Part shown: positions 16,330-24,313 of the stretch, one piece after another
How the letters are laid out: each line of letters begins with the position of its first letter
Position numbering within the stretch: position 1 is the first letter of the stretch
DNA from: Bradyrhizobium sp. NAS96.2
Lineage (GTDB): Bacteria > Pseudomonadota > Alphaproteobacteria > Rhizobiales > Xanthobacteraceae
Reading direction: 5' to 3'
Length of the DNA stretch: 60,459 bases
Assembly: GCF_001908235.1 (NCBI RefSeq)
Contig: NZ_LGHK01000030.1
Coordinates: 1-60,459, forward strand
The notes under the pieces: model-generated
The model's database searches: none
What the model saw: the letters and a program-made list of their open reading frames with translations, nothing else
Told to the model about the DNA's origin: nothing
Position numbers and translations under genes: made by a program

Positions 16330-17394
16330 TTAGGCTGCTCGGGCGGCGGTGCGCTCCGCCTCGAGTTTCCGTGCGAACAGCCAGCGGAAATAAGTCAACG
16401 GCGCATCGGCGCCGATTGCGAGCAGCTGATAGTCCGGATCGGCGTCAAACACGCGCTGCTGCGCCTCGATGATGTCCTTGTCCTCGTTGAACCCTTCCTC
16501 GAGGCTGTGGCGCAGTGACAGCGCGATGTTCGGGTTGTCGATGTCGAAATCGTGCAGGTAATTCCAGAAGAAGTGCGTGGTCGAGCGCGTCTCCGGCGTC
16601 ATGAACTGTGCATTGCGATAGGACCGCGTACCCGGAACCTGGACGCCCTTCTCTACGCCCTGCCCCGCCGGGGCAAACGTGGTGTCGAGTGTGAAGATGC
16701 CGGGCACGATCATGCGGCCGATATTGCGGCGATCGATCTGGTCGGTTTTGTTCGGGATGACCTTCTTGTGATAGGGCGGCGGCTCGGCGCCCATGTGCCA
16801 GCGCTCGACGCGGAAGCCGTCGTCCAGCTTTTCGATCGCGACCGGTTTGGTCTTGTAGGCATATTCCTCGGAACCGCCGAGCGTGTTGGTGTGCACGAAG
16901 GCGAGATGCGCGAAGTCGCTGAGGTTGTCGACGATCAGCAGCCAGTTGGCCTTATAGTGCATGTAGCCCGGCAGGCCGCGCCACTTCGGATCTTCGAGCG
17001 GCGGATAGTCGAGGATCAGCTTCGGATCGGCCTTCTCGGGATCGCCGGTCCAGATGAAGATCAGATTGTAGCGCTCCACCACCGGATAGCTGCGCACGCC
17101 GAGCTTGGCGGGGATCGAATCCTGCCCTGGAATCTGGATGCATTTGCCGTCGGCCGCGAACTTCATGCCATGATACATGCACCTGATGTCGTCGCCCTCG
17201 ATGCGCCCCATCGACAGCGGCGCGGCGCGATGACAGCAACGGTCATCGAGCGCGACGACCTTTCCGCTGGCGCCGCGATAGATCACGATCGGCCGCTCCA
17301 GGATGGTGCGCGCCAGCTTCTTGCCGTCGATCAGCTCGTGATTCCATGCCGCCACGTACCAGGCGTTGCGCAGGAAAATTTCGTCGTCGGCCAT
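16330..17394 (-). CDS. Rieske non-haem iron oxygenase, VanA-like
   Basis: A 354-residue oxygenase alpha subunit. The Rieske [2Fe-2S] ligands are C53, H55, C72 and H75 (CCH and CMYH). The mononuclear iron site is D159 with H162 and H167 in the D-x2-H-x4-H pattern. Length and sequence style match single-component oxygenases such as vanillate O-demethylase subunit A, which remove methyl groups or hydroxylate aromatics; a reductase partner is not adjacent. The start at 17394 follows GGGAGGGT. It is divergent from a LysR regulator across about 105 bases, a classic arrangement for aromatic catabolism. Confidence 0.9.
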   Translation of the reverse strand: MADDEIFLRNAWYVAAWNHELIDGKKLARTILERPIVIYRGASGKVVALDDRCCHRAAPLSMGRIEGDDIRCMYHGMKFAADGKCIQIPGQDSIPAKLGVRSYPVVERYNLIFIWTGDPEKADPKLILDYPPLEDPKWRGLPGYMHYKANWLLIVDNLSDFAHLAFVHTNTLGGSEEYAYKTKPVAIEKLDDGFRVERWHMGAEPPPYHKKVIPNKTDQIDRRNIGRMIVPGIFTLDTTFAPAGQGVEKGVQVPGTRSYRNAQFMTPETRSTTHFFWNYLHDFDIDNPNIALSLRHSLEEGFNEDKDIIEAQQRVFDADPDYQLLAIGADAPLTYFRWLFARKLEAERTAARAA

Positions 17395-17500
17395 ATCACC
17401 CTCCCGATGCACTATTGCTTGCAATCAGGTTAGGTGATCCCGGCCATCGGGATAATCCGATTTGGCTGGACACACTGTACCGGTGGATGGACAATCGGCC

Positions 17501-18409
17501 ATGGAGTGGCGCGACTGGGAGCTGTTTTGCGAGGTTGTCGAGCATGGCGGCTTCACCGCGGCCGCGCGCGTGCTCGGACATCCCAAATCGAGCCTCAGTG
17601 CTGCGGTGCAGCGCCTCGAGGCCAACCTCGGGCTGAGGTTGATCGAACGCACCACGCGGCATCTGCGGCTGACCGAGTCCGGCGAGACCATCTATCGCAA
17701 GGTGCGCCCGCTGTTCGCCGCGCTGCACGACACCCACAGCGAGGCGCTGGCGATGTCGAGCGCGGTCGCAGGCACGCTGCGGATCAAGGCACCGTACGAA
17801 TTCGGCGCGCATCACGCGGGGCCCGTCGCCTGCGCCGTGATGGGCCGTTATCCGGAGCTCGCGATCCGGATCGATGTCGAGCACGACATCGTCAACCCGA
17901 TCGCGGAAAACTACGACATCGTGTTCGCGATGCTGGAGGCGCCGCTGCCCTCGGCCGGCATCGTGATCCGCCGCGTCTTCACCCTCGAGCGCGGCCTGTT
18001 TGCGGCACCGGCGCTGCTGGAGAAGTTCGGCGAACCGCGCACGCTGGATGAGTTGAGACAGCTGCCGCTGCTGACCGGCCCCAGCGATCCGCCATGGGCG
18101 ATCACCGCACCCGGCGGCGCGGTCGAGCATCTCGCGGTCGATCGCGCGCGTCTCACCTCTTCGAATGCCCATGTCCGGCTGCAGGCGGCGCTCGCCGGCC
18201 ATGGCGTGCTGCGGGTCACCGCGAGCTACACCCGCGCCGCGGTCGCAGCCGGCCAGTTGCGGCGGCTGCTGCCGGACCATGCCTGCGAGCCGCTCAACGT
18301 GCACGCGCTGCTGCCGGCGCGGCAATTTGTCCCGGCCAAGGTGCGCTGCTTCCTCGACGCGATGGAGGCGCACGCGCGCGGCGATCCGGAGGCCTATATC
18401 AGGCCGTAG
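17501..18409 (+). CDS. LysR-family transcriptional regulator
   Basis: A 302-residue LysR protein: N-terminal winged helix-turn-helix (residues 3-60, with HGGFTAAARVLGHPKSSLSAAVQRLEANLGLRLIERTT) and a periplasmic-binding-type effector domain. ATG at 17501 places the HTH normally; an in-frame start 39 bases upstream is less likely. It is divergent from the Rieske oxygenase gene and probably activates it in response to the aromatic substrate or a product. The overall form is of the subgroup that starts MEWRDWELF, common in rhizobia. Confidence 0.9.
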   Translation: MEWRDWELFCEVVEHGGFTAAARVLGHPKSSLSAAVQRLEANLGLRLIERTTRHLRLTESGETIYRKVRPLFAALHDTHSEALAMSSAVAGTLRIKAPYEFGAHHAGPVACAVMGRYPELAIRIDVEHDIVNPIAENYDIVFAMLEAPLPSAGIVIRRVFTLERGLFAAPALLEKFGEPRTLDELRQLPLLTGPSDPPWAITAPGGAVEHLAVDRARLTSSNAHVRLQAALAGHGVLRVTASYTRAAVAAGQLRRLLPDHACEPLNVHALLPARQFVPAKVRCFLDAMEAHARGDPEAYIRP

Positions 18410-18447
18410 CCGCCGATCGGGTCTTTTTGGCTGATCGCGATTTTCTC

Positions 18448-18476
18448 GGGAACCTGTGCGCCGGCTTGGCATCCAA
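18448..18476 (+). promoter_or_regulatory. ECF-type promoter upstream of its own sigma gene
   Basis: GGGAACC and ATCCAA separated by 16 bases lie 37 bases before the sigma gene's start codon. The same pair with identical spacing recurs upstream of the DUF4142 gene (19209-19237). The -35 resembles GGAAC elements used by ECF sigma factors; the -10 is not the EcfG-type GTT. Autoregulation by this sigma factor is inferred. Confidence 0.7.
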
Positions 18477-18512
18477 TGTATTATTCAGCCAACAGTGAAG
18501 GGCGATCCCGCC

Positions 18513-19202
18513 ATGCGTCAGGCCCATGTCACGTCGCTGCCGCCGGTCAGCTCGGGCGATGCCGAGCTCGTGCAACGCGCGATCGCCCGCGATGAGGCCG
18601 CGATCCGCGCCATCATGCAGGCGAATAATCGCCGGCTGTTCCGGCTGGCGCGCGGCATCCTGCGTAACGACAACGAGGCCGAGGACGTGGTGCAGGACGC
18701 CTATGTGCGCGCCTTCACCCATCTGGATCAGTTCCGCGGCGACTCCAGCCTCTCGACCTGGCTGTCGCGGATCGCGATCAACGAGGCGCTCGGCCGCGTG
18801 CGGAGCAGGCGCAGCAGCGTGGAGTGGTCCGAGCTGCCGAAAGGCAGCCTTGAGGCGCAGATCATCCAGTTCCCCCTGTCGTCAATGGACGATCCGGAAA
18901 AATCCATGGCCCAGCGTGAGATCCAGCATGTCGTCGAGCACGCGATCGATGAGCTGCCCGAGGCGTTCCGCCTCGTCTTCATCACCCGCGTGATCGAGGG
19001 CATGAATGTCGAGGAGACAGCTGACATCCTAGGCCTGAAGCCGGAAACCGTGAAGACCCGCCTGCACCGCGCCCGGACCATGCTGCGCGACAATGTCGAG
19101 CGGAAGATCGGTCCTATCGTGATGGAGGCCTTTCCCTTCGCAGGCAGGCGCTGCGAGCGATTGACCGAGGCGGTTCTGAAACGGCTCGGCGCCGCAGCAT
19201 AG
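18513..19202 (+). CDS. ECF RNA polymerase sigma factor
   Basis: A 229-residue ECF sigma factor. Region 2 covers about residues 35-105 (FRLARGILRNDNEAEDVVQDAYVRAF and STWLSRIAINEAL) and region 4 about 150-205 (ELPEAFRLVFITRVIEGMNVEETADIL, with KPETVKTRLHRARTML as the recognition helix). ATG 18513 was chosen because the upstream extension is not sigma-like. No anti-sigma gene is adjacent; the next gene is a secreted DUF4142 protein behind the same promoter motif. The C-terminus extends about 30 residues beyond region 4. Confidence 0.92.
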   Translation: MRQAHVTSLPPVSSGDAELVQRAIARDEAAIRAIMQANNRRLFRLARGILRNDNEAEDVVQDAYVRAFTHLDQFRGDSSLSTWLSRIAINEALGRVRSRRSSVEWSELPKGSLEAQIIQFPLSSMDDPEKSMAQREIQHVVEHAIDELPEAFRLVFITRVIEGMNVEETADILGLKPETVKTRLHRARTMLRDNVERKIGPIVMEAFPFAGRRCERLTEAVLKRLGAAA

Positions 19203-19208
19203 GTTTTC

Positions 19209-19237
19209 GGGAACCTTTGGCCGTCTGCACCATCCAA
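19209..19237 (+). promoter_or_regulatory. Second copy of the ECF-type promoter motif
   Basis: GGGAACC-N16-ATCCAA, exactly as upstream of the sigma gene, 58 bases before the DUF4142 start. The N16 spacer sequences differ, so the shared parts are likely to be the functional elements. Confidence 0.7.
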
Positions 19238-19295
19238 CTCCTGTCTAACCAACGACGTGCCGTGCGCATGCCCGGCTCAACAGGAGTGTCAAACC

Positions 19296-19817
19296 ATGTT
19301 CGTTCGATTGAGCATTGCGGTCGCCGCGCTCAGCCTTCTCTCAGGGGCTGCGCTGGCCCAGGGCGCCAAGCTGACCGATCCGCAGATCGCGCACATCGCC
19401 TACACGGCGGGCGTGATCGACATCAACGCCGCCAAGCAGGCGGAAAAGAAGGCCTCCAACAAGGAGGTCAAGGCGTTCGCCAAGGACATGGTGCGCGACC
19501 ATGAGGCGGTCAACAAGCAGGCGCTCGACCTCGTCAAGAAGCTGAAGGTGACGCCGGAGGACAACGACACCAGCAAGGCGCTGTCGAAGCAGGCCGCCGA
19601 CAAGCTCGCCGAACTCGGCAAGTTGAAGGGCGCCGCCTACGACAAGGCCTATGTCGACAACGAGGTCGCCTACCACAAGACGGTCAATACCGCGCTGGAG
19701 ACGCAGCTGATCCCCTCGGCCAGCAATCCCGAGCTGAAGGGCCTGCTGCAGACCGGCCTGAAGATCTTCCAGGGCCACCAGCAGCATGCCGAACATGTCG
19801 CGGCCGACCTGAAGTAA
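19296..19817 (+). CDS. DUF4142 secreted protein
   Basis: A 173-residue protein with a signal peptide (cleavage after ALA at about residue 20) and a four-helix, ferritin-like DUF4142 domain: helix one DPQIAHIAYTAGVIDINAAKQ, then a KDMVRDHEAVNKQA segment and a final helix with HQQHAEHVA. DUF4142 proteins are periplasmic and often under stress-sigma control; function is unknown. It starts after CAGGAG at 19296, and its gene lies 11 bases upstream of the cupredoxin gene, so the pair is probably co-transcribed from the ECF-type promoter. Confidence 0.9.
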   Translation: MFVRLSIAVAALSLLSGAALAQGAKLTDPQIAHIAYTAGVIDINAAKQAEKKASNKEVKAFAKDMVRDHEAVNKQALDLVKKLKVTPEDNDTSKALSKQAADKLAELGKLKGAAYDKAYVDNEVAYHKTVNTALETQLIPSASNPELKGLLQTGLKIFQGHQQHAEHVAADLK

Positions 19818-19828
19818 GGAGACGCGCG

Positions 19829-20149
19829 ATGTTGCCAGGACGCTATCTCACGACGCTCGCTCTGTTCGCGCTCGGCGCGATAGCCGTCCCGGCGCATGCC
19901 GCCACCATCCAGATCGTGATGGAGAATCTGGTGGTCTCGCCGGCCGAGGCATCCGCCAAGGTCGGCGACACCGTCGAATGGGTCAACAAGGATATATTGG
20001 CCCACACCGCCACCGCGAAGAGCGGCGACTTCGACGTGACGATCGCGCCGAAGCAGACCGTCAAGTCGGTTCTCACCAAGGCCGGCACGGTCGACTACTA
20101 CTGCCGCTTCCATCCCAACATGAAGGCCGTTTTGAAAATCGCGCCGTAG
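19829..20149 (+). CDS. Periplasmic cupredoxin (plastocyanin/pseudoazurin-like)
   Basis: A 106-residue protein with a signal peptide (cleavage after AHA at residue 24) and one cupredoxin domain. The type 1 copper ligands are all present: H59 (LAHTATAKS), C92, H95 and M98 (YYCRFHPNM). It can carry electrons or bind copper in the periplasm. It follows the DUF4142 gene by 11 bases and probably belongs to the same ECF-controlled transcript, which suggests an envelope redox or metal stress role for the pair. Confidence 0.93.
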   Translation: MLPGRYLTTLALFALGAIAVPAHAATIQIVMENLVVSPAEASAKVGDTVEWVNKDILAHTATAKSGDFDVTIAPKQTVKSVLTKAGTVDYYCRFHPNMKAVLKIAP

Positions 20150-20244
20150 TTCGCGCGATGACCTCCGAGGTAATCGATCGGCACCTGCAAACCTTCGATA
20201 GTGAGGACAGCCGCTTAAGTCCGGCGCATCAGAAGGAGAGCACC

Positions 20245-20607
20245 ATGACCGACCACGCAACCGTCGCCCGCAACTACATCGAGCTCTGGAACGAGCGCAC
20301 GCCGAGCCGGCGCCGCGAGATGCTGACCGCAAACTGGACCGCCGATGCGCGCTATGTCGATCCTTTGATGAGCGGCGACGGCCATGAGGGCGTCGACGCG
20401 CTGATCGCGGGCGTGCAGCAGAAGTTTCCGGATTTCAAGTTCAAGCTGATCGGCGAGCCGAACGGCTTCGGCGACCACGTCCGCTTCTCCTGGGGCCTCG
20501 GGCCCGACGGCGTCGACAGCCCGATCAAGGGCACCGACTTCGCCATGCTGAAGGACGGCCGTATCAGGAGCATCACCGGCTTCCTCGACCAGGTGCCGGG
20601 CGCCTGA
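20245..20607 (+). CDS. SnoaL/NTF2-like protein
   Basis: A 120-residue protein with the cone-shaped NTF2-like fold of the SnoaL family: YIELWNERTPSRRREM near the start, then ARYVDPLMSGDGHEGVDALIAG and KDGRIRSITGFLDQVP near the end. Members are isomerases, hydrolases or ligand-binders; no specific role is evident. ATG 20245 follows AGAAGGAG. About 95 bases after the cupredoxin gene, so it may or may not share its transcript. Confidence 0.85.
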   Translation: MTDHATVARNYIELWNERTPSRRREMLTANWTADARYVDPLMSGDGHEGVDALIAGVQQKFPDFKFKLIGEPNGFGDHVRFSWGLGPDGVDSPIKGTDFAMLKDGRIRSITGFLDQVPGA

Positions 20608-20690
20608 GGCGATCCGTCATTCCGGGGCGACGCACCGCTTCCACCCCCGTGATGTCGCTGCTAGTCTTTCCGAAACACAGGGAGGACGCC

Positions 20691-21488
20691 ATGAAGGCCG
20701 ATTACGCCTTCAAGACTTCTGTCGTCAGCGACATCACGCCGGCGCTGCTGGCGATCGGCCGCGCCAGCTTTCCGCAGGCCTTGATCGACGCGCTGTGCCG
20801 CGTCGCCGGCGTCGGTCACTGCATGGTGTTCTCGTTCACGGGCCCACGGTCCGCCGCGTGCCTGCTCGACGTCGGCAACATCCCGACCGGGCACGATCTC
20901 GGGATCGCCTATTCCGAGCATTTCCACCAGGCCGACCCGAACCGCGATGCGGTGTTCGAGGGCCAGGCGCAGGCGGCGCCGATCCTGCTGCCGACCTTTG
21001 CCCGCCGGATGTACAGCGACGGCTACCGCAAGATCTTCTTCGACGATTCCGACATCGTCGACAAATTCGCTTCCGCGATCTGGACCGGCGACACCTGCTT
21101 CTATGTCAATTTCTACCAGATCACCGAGCAGGGCCGCTTCAGCCGCGAGCAGATCGCGCGCCTCGCCGCGGTCGCCCCCGCATTGACCGCCGCCGTGGCG
21201 CGGCACTTCCAGCGCGATCCAGCGGCGGATGCCGATCCGATCGCGCGGCTGAAGAGCCTGTTTGCGACTACTGAGCCGCTCGCCAGGCTGACCGGGCGCG
21301 AGAAGGAGGTCTGCGTGCGCATCCTCTCGGGCCTCAGTTCGGAAGCGATCGCGGCCGATCTCGGCATCGGGCTGCACTCCGCCCTCACCTATCGCAAGCG
21401 CGCCTATGACAAGCTCGGCATCTCCTCGCAGAACGAGCTGTTCGCAATCGCGCTGCGGCTGATGGCATCGGCACGCCAGCTGAACTGA
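20691..21488 (+). CDS. LuxR-family regulator
   Basis: A 265-residue protein with a C-terminal LuxR/FixJ-type helix-turn-helix (about residues 200-260, LTGREKEVCVRILSGLSSEAIAADLGIGLHSALTYRKRAYDKLGI). The N-terminal 190 residues are not a response-regulator receiver (no Asp pocket) or an obvious acyl-homoserine-lactone-binding domain and are of unknown type. ATG 20691 follows GGGAGGA. Flanked by the SnoaL and P450 genes; its targets are unknown. Confidence 0.85.
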   Translation: MKADYAFKTSVVSDITPALLAIGRASFPQALIDALCRVAGVGHCMVFSFTGPRSAACLLDVGNIPTGHDLGIAYSEHFHQADPNRDAVFEGQAQAAPILLPTFARRMYSDGYRKIFFDDSDIVDKFASAIWTGDTCFYVNFYQITEQGRFSREQIARLAAVAPALTAAVARHFQRDPAADADPIARLKSLFATTEPLARLTGREKEVCVRILSGLSSEAIAADLGIGLHSALTYRKRAYDKLGISSQNELFAIALRLMASARQLN

Positions 21489-21594
21489 AGCGTCGAAGCG
21501 GCCGCTTCCTCCTGTCCCCAACGGTAGGGACAGACCGGCGGCGTCTGCCGGCCTATGCTCAGCTCGAAACCTGAACGCCACCTGAGATCGCGCT

Positions 21595-22764
21595 GTGAGC
21601 ACCGCTCCCCATTTCGACATCGATGTCCCCGCCTTCTGGCAGGATCCCTATCCGACGCTGGCGCGCATGCGCAAGGAAGCGCCGATCGCCTTCGTGCCGC
21701 AGCTCGGCAGCACGCTGCTGTGCAACCGCGACGACATCTTCGTCTCCGAGAAGCAGATCGACGTATTCTCATCGCACCAGCCCGAAGGGCTGATGAACAG
21801 GCTGATGGGCCACAACATGATGCGCAAGGACGGCGATGCGCACATGAACGAGCGCAAGGCGATCTTCCCGGCGATCTCGCCGAAGACGGTGCGATCGCAC
21901 TGGACCGCGCAGTTTGCCGGACATGCGGCGCGCATCCTCGACGGATTGTCGCCGGACGGCGTGGTCGATTTCGTGCAGGCCTTCGCGCTGCCGTTCTCGG
22001 CCGAATGCCTGAAATCGATCACCGGCCTCACCAATATGCGCTTCCAGGACATGAATGCCTGGTCGCAGGGCATGATCGACGGCATCGCCAATTATGTCGG
22101 CGATCCCGCGATCGAGGCGCGCTGCCACGCGGCGACCTCGGGCATCGACGCCGCGATCGACGACATGGTGCCGGTGTTGCGCAAGACGCCCGACCTCAGC
22201 CTGCTCGGCGTGCTGTTGCAAACCGACATGCCGATGGAAAGCGTGCGCGCCAACATCAAGCTGGCGATCTCGGGCGGCCAGAACGAGCCGCGCGATGCGA
22301 TCGCCGGCGCGGTGTGGGCGCTGCTGACCCATCCCGACCAGCTTGCGCTGGCGAGGAGCGGCACGATCCCGTGGTTGCAGGTGTTCGAGGAATATGCGCG
22401 CTGGATCTCGCCGATCGGGATGTCGCCGCGGCGGATCGCAAAGCCCTGGACGATCCGCGATGTCGGGTTCGAGACCAATGAACGGGTGTTCCTGATGTTC
22501 GGCTCGGCGAACCGCGACGAGAAGCATTTCAGCGAGCCCGACCGGTTCGACGTCCGCCGCGACGCCAGCAAAAGCATCGCGTTCGGCGCCGGTCCGCATT
22601 TCTGCGCCGGCGCCTGGGCCTCGCGCGCCATGGTCGCCGACGTCGCGCTGCCCGCGATCTTCGAGCGGCTGACGAACTTGCGACTGATCGAGCACAAGCC
22701 GCCGCGGATCGGCGGCTGGGCGTTCCGCGGCCTGCTGGATTTGCCGGTGACGTGGGACGCGTAG
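21595..22764 (+). CDS. Cytochrome P450
   Basis: A 389-residue bacterial P450, starting at GTG. The haem-binding motif FGAGPHFCAGAWASRAM gives the thiolate ligand C337. The K-helix ExxR is EEYAR. The I-helix reads AISGGQNEPRDAIAGAVW and does not show the usual acid-alcohol pair (D/E-T), having GQNEPRD instead. In P450s with a modified I-helix the enzyme may use peroxide or substrate-assisted protonation, but I cannot tell which applies. No ferredoxin or reductase is adjacent. The stop codon abuts a truncated minus-strand gene remnant. Confidence 0.9.
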   Translation: MSTAPHFDIDVPAFWQDPYPTLARMRKEAPIAFVPQLGSTLLCNRDDIFVSEKQIDVFSSHQPEGLMNRLMGHNMMRKDGDAHMNERKAIFPAISPKTVRSHWTAQFAGHAARILDGLSPDGVVDFVQAFALPFSAECLKSITGLTNMRFQDMNAWSQGMIDGIANYVGDPAIEARCHAATSGIDAAIDDMVPVLRKTPDLSLLGVLLQTDMPMESVRANIKLAISGGQNEPRDAIAGAVWALLTHPDQLALARSGTIPWLQVFEEYARWISPIGMSPRRIAKPWTIRDVGFETNERVFLMFGSANRDEKHFSEPDRFDVRRDASKSIAFGAGPHFCAGAWASRAMVADVALPAIFERLTNLRLIEHKPPRIGGWAFRGLLDLPVTWDA

Positions 22765-23165
22765 CCTACCAAGTCTTCTTTCGTCTTACCCAGAACTTGC
22801 TTGTTGTTTGAATAGGCGTGGATGGCGCTGATGAACACCACTGCGCCAGCCGTGGCGAGAGCGTCAAGCAAATCTGTACGGAGGACGTCACTCTTTTCGA
22901 TGAGGATTTGCTTTTGGTTCTCCAGGCCATGGGCCGCAAGCGGACGATCCAAGTCACGCATATTCCATTTGACCGGACAGTGGCTGTCTAGGCCGTGTTT
23001 GGCCTTGAACGTCTGTACCCTCTCCAGCAGGCCAGCGGTCATGTCGCGCCGTATGGCATAGCCGCCGATAACGAGGATGTCTGGGGCTTCGGATCCCCAG
23101 ATACCGTTAAGCTCAGAATTGTCACCTACCAGCTCCATCAAGTCACAACATAACTCGACTACCAC
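22765..23165 (-). pseudogene. 3'-truncated DUF3800-like gene remnant
   Basis: The minus-strand frame from 23165 carries about 130 residues that look like a DUF3800-type protein N-terminus (DILVIGGYAIRRD, then AKHGLDSHCPVKWNMRDLD, then SAIHAYSN). At about 22765-22780 the likeness stops and the frame runs on antisense into the P450 gene. The missing C-terminal half suggests a deletion or rearrangement removed it. Base composition is markedly lower in GC than the neighbours. DUF3800 genes are often mobile or defence-associated; assignment is from memory of family motifs and is moderate. Confidence 0.55.
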
Positions 23166-23288
23166 CGATTACGAAAGCCAATTATGCAACCAGCCGGCTT
23201 TCTGGCGAGCGCTGATGGGCATCACAGGATCATCCGCCGAGATGCCCGGGGCTCCTCGCTTTCATAAAGAAAGCCCTCGCAGAAGCGA

Positions 23289-23310
23289 CCTCCCCCGCAA
23301 GCGGGAGAGG
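23289..23310. repeat. 22-base palindromic repeat arm (CCTCCCCCGC type)
   Basis: CCTCCCCCGC AAGCGGGAGAGG is an internal palindrome that also forms both arms of the large repeat at 37729-37893. Here it is a single copy without its partner arm. A dispersed Bradyrhizobium-type intergenic element. Confidence 0.7.
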
Positions 23311-23344
23311 TGCAGCGAGTACGCCGCTTGAGCCGATTCAGCTT

Positions 23345-24274
23345 TTAGCGTCCCCAGCGCAGCACAACCGGATCGAGCGAGCGCGCGATCTCGATCAGCC
23401 CGGCGCGTGTGGCCGGATGCAGCGGCTGCAGCGGGTGCCGTACCGCATCCGACTTGATGACGCCGCCCTCGCGCATCAAAACCTTGCAGGCCTGCAGCCC
23501 GCATTGGCGGTTCTCGTAATTGATCAGCGGCAGCCAGCGCGCATAGGCCTGCACGGCCTCGTCGCGGCGGCCGGCGAGGAACGGATCCATGATCTGGCGG
23601 ATGCCGTCGGGATAGCCGCCGCCGGTCATCGCACCGGTGGCGCCGGCATCGAGGTCGGCCATCAAAGTGATCGCCTCCTCGCCGTCCCACGGTCCCTCGA
23701 TCACGCTGCCGCCCTTCTCGATCAGCCCGCGCAGCTTGTTCGCGGCCATCGGCACCTCGATCTTGAAATACCTGACATTGGCGAGCTCCTTCGCCATCCG
23801 CGCCAGGAAATCGACCGAGAGCGGCGTGCCCGCGACCGGCGCATCCTGGATCATGATCGGGATGTTGATCGCATCGGAGACCACCCGATAGAACTCATAG
23901 ATCGCCGGCTCGCCGACGCGGAAGGTCGCGCCGTGATAGGGCGGCATGATCATCACCATCGCAGCGCCGGCGGCCTGTGCCTCGCGGCTACGCGCGGCAC
24001 ACACCGCCGAGGAGAAATGCGTGGTGGTGACGATCACGGGAATGCGGCCCGCGACGTGCTCGAGCACGGCATGCATCACGGTCTCGCGCTCGGCATCGGT
24101 CAGCACGAACTGCTCGGAGAAGTTGGCGAGGATGCAGATGCCGTGCGAGCCGGCATCGATCATGAAGTCGACGCAGCGCCGCTGTCCGTCGAGGTCGAGA
24201 TTGCCGTTGGCGTCGAAGATGGTCGGCGCCACCGGGAAGACGCCGCGATAGGGGCGCTGTGCCGAACTCGTCAT
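23345..24274 (-). CDS. Dihydrodipicolinate synthase/N-acetylneuraminate lyase family protein
   Basis: A 309-residue (beta/alpha)8 aldolase-fold protein. The Schiff-base lysine is in YFKIEVP at about residue 175, and the start RPYRGVFPVAPTIFDANGNLDL matches the family's N-terminal strand. The usual lysA/dapA context is absent and the gene lies downstream of an old yellow enzyme gene with only 39 bases between, so it is probably a catabolic lyase or dehydratase (for example of sugar acids) rather than a lysine biosynthesis enzyme. Specificity cannot be read from the sequence. Confidence 0.88.
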   Translation of the reverse strand: MTSSAQRPYRGVFPVAPTIFDANGNLDLDGQRRCVDFMIDAGSHGICILANFSEQFVLTDAERETVMHAVLEHVAGRIPVIVTTTHFSSAVCAARSREAQAAGAAMVMIMPPYHGATFRVGEPAIYEFYRVVSDAINIPIMIQDAPVAGTPLSVDFLARMAKELANVRYFKIEVPMAANKLRGLIEKGGSVIEGPWDGEEAITLMADLDAGATGAMTGGGYPDGIRQIMDPFLAGRRDEAVQAYARWLPLINYENRQCGLQACKVLMREGGVIKSDAVRHPLQPLHPATRAGLIEIARSLDPVVLRWGR

Positions 24275-24313
24275 GTCAAATCCTCCCTCATGATCTTGTC
24301 GCAGCTTGTCGTG

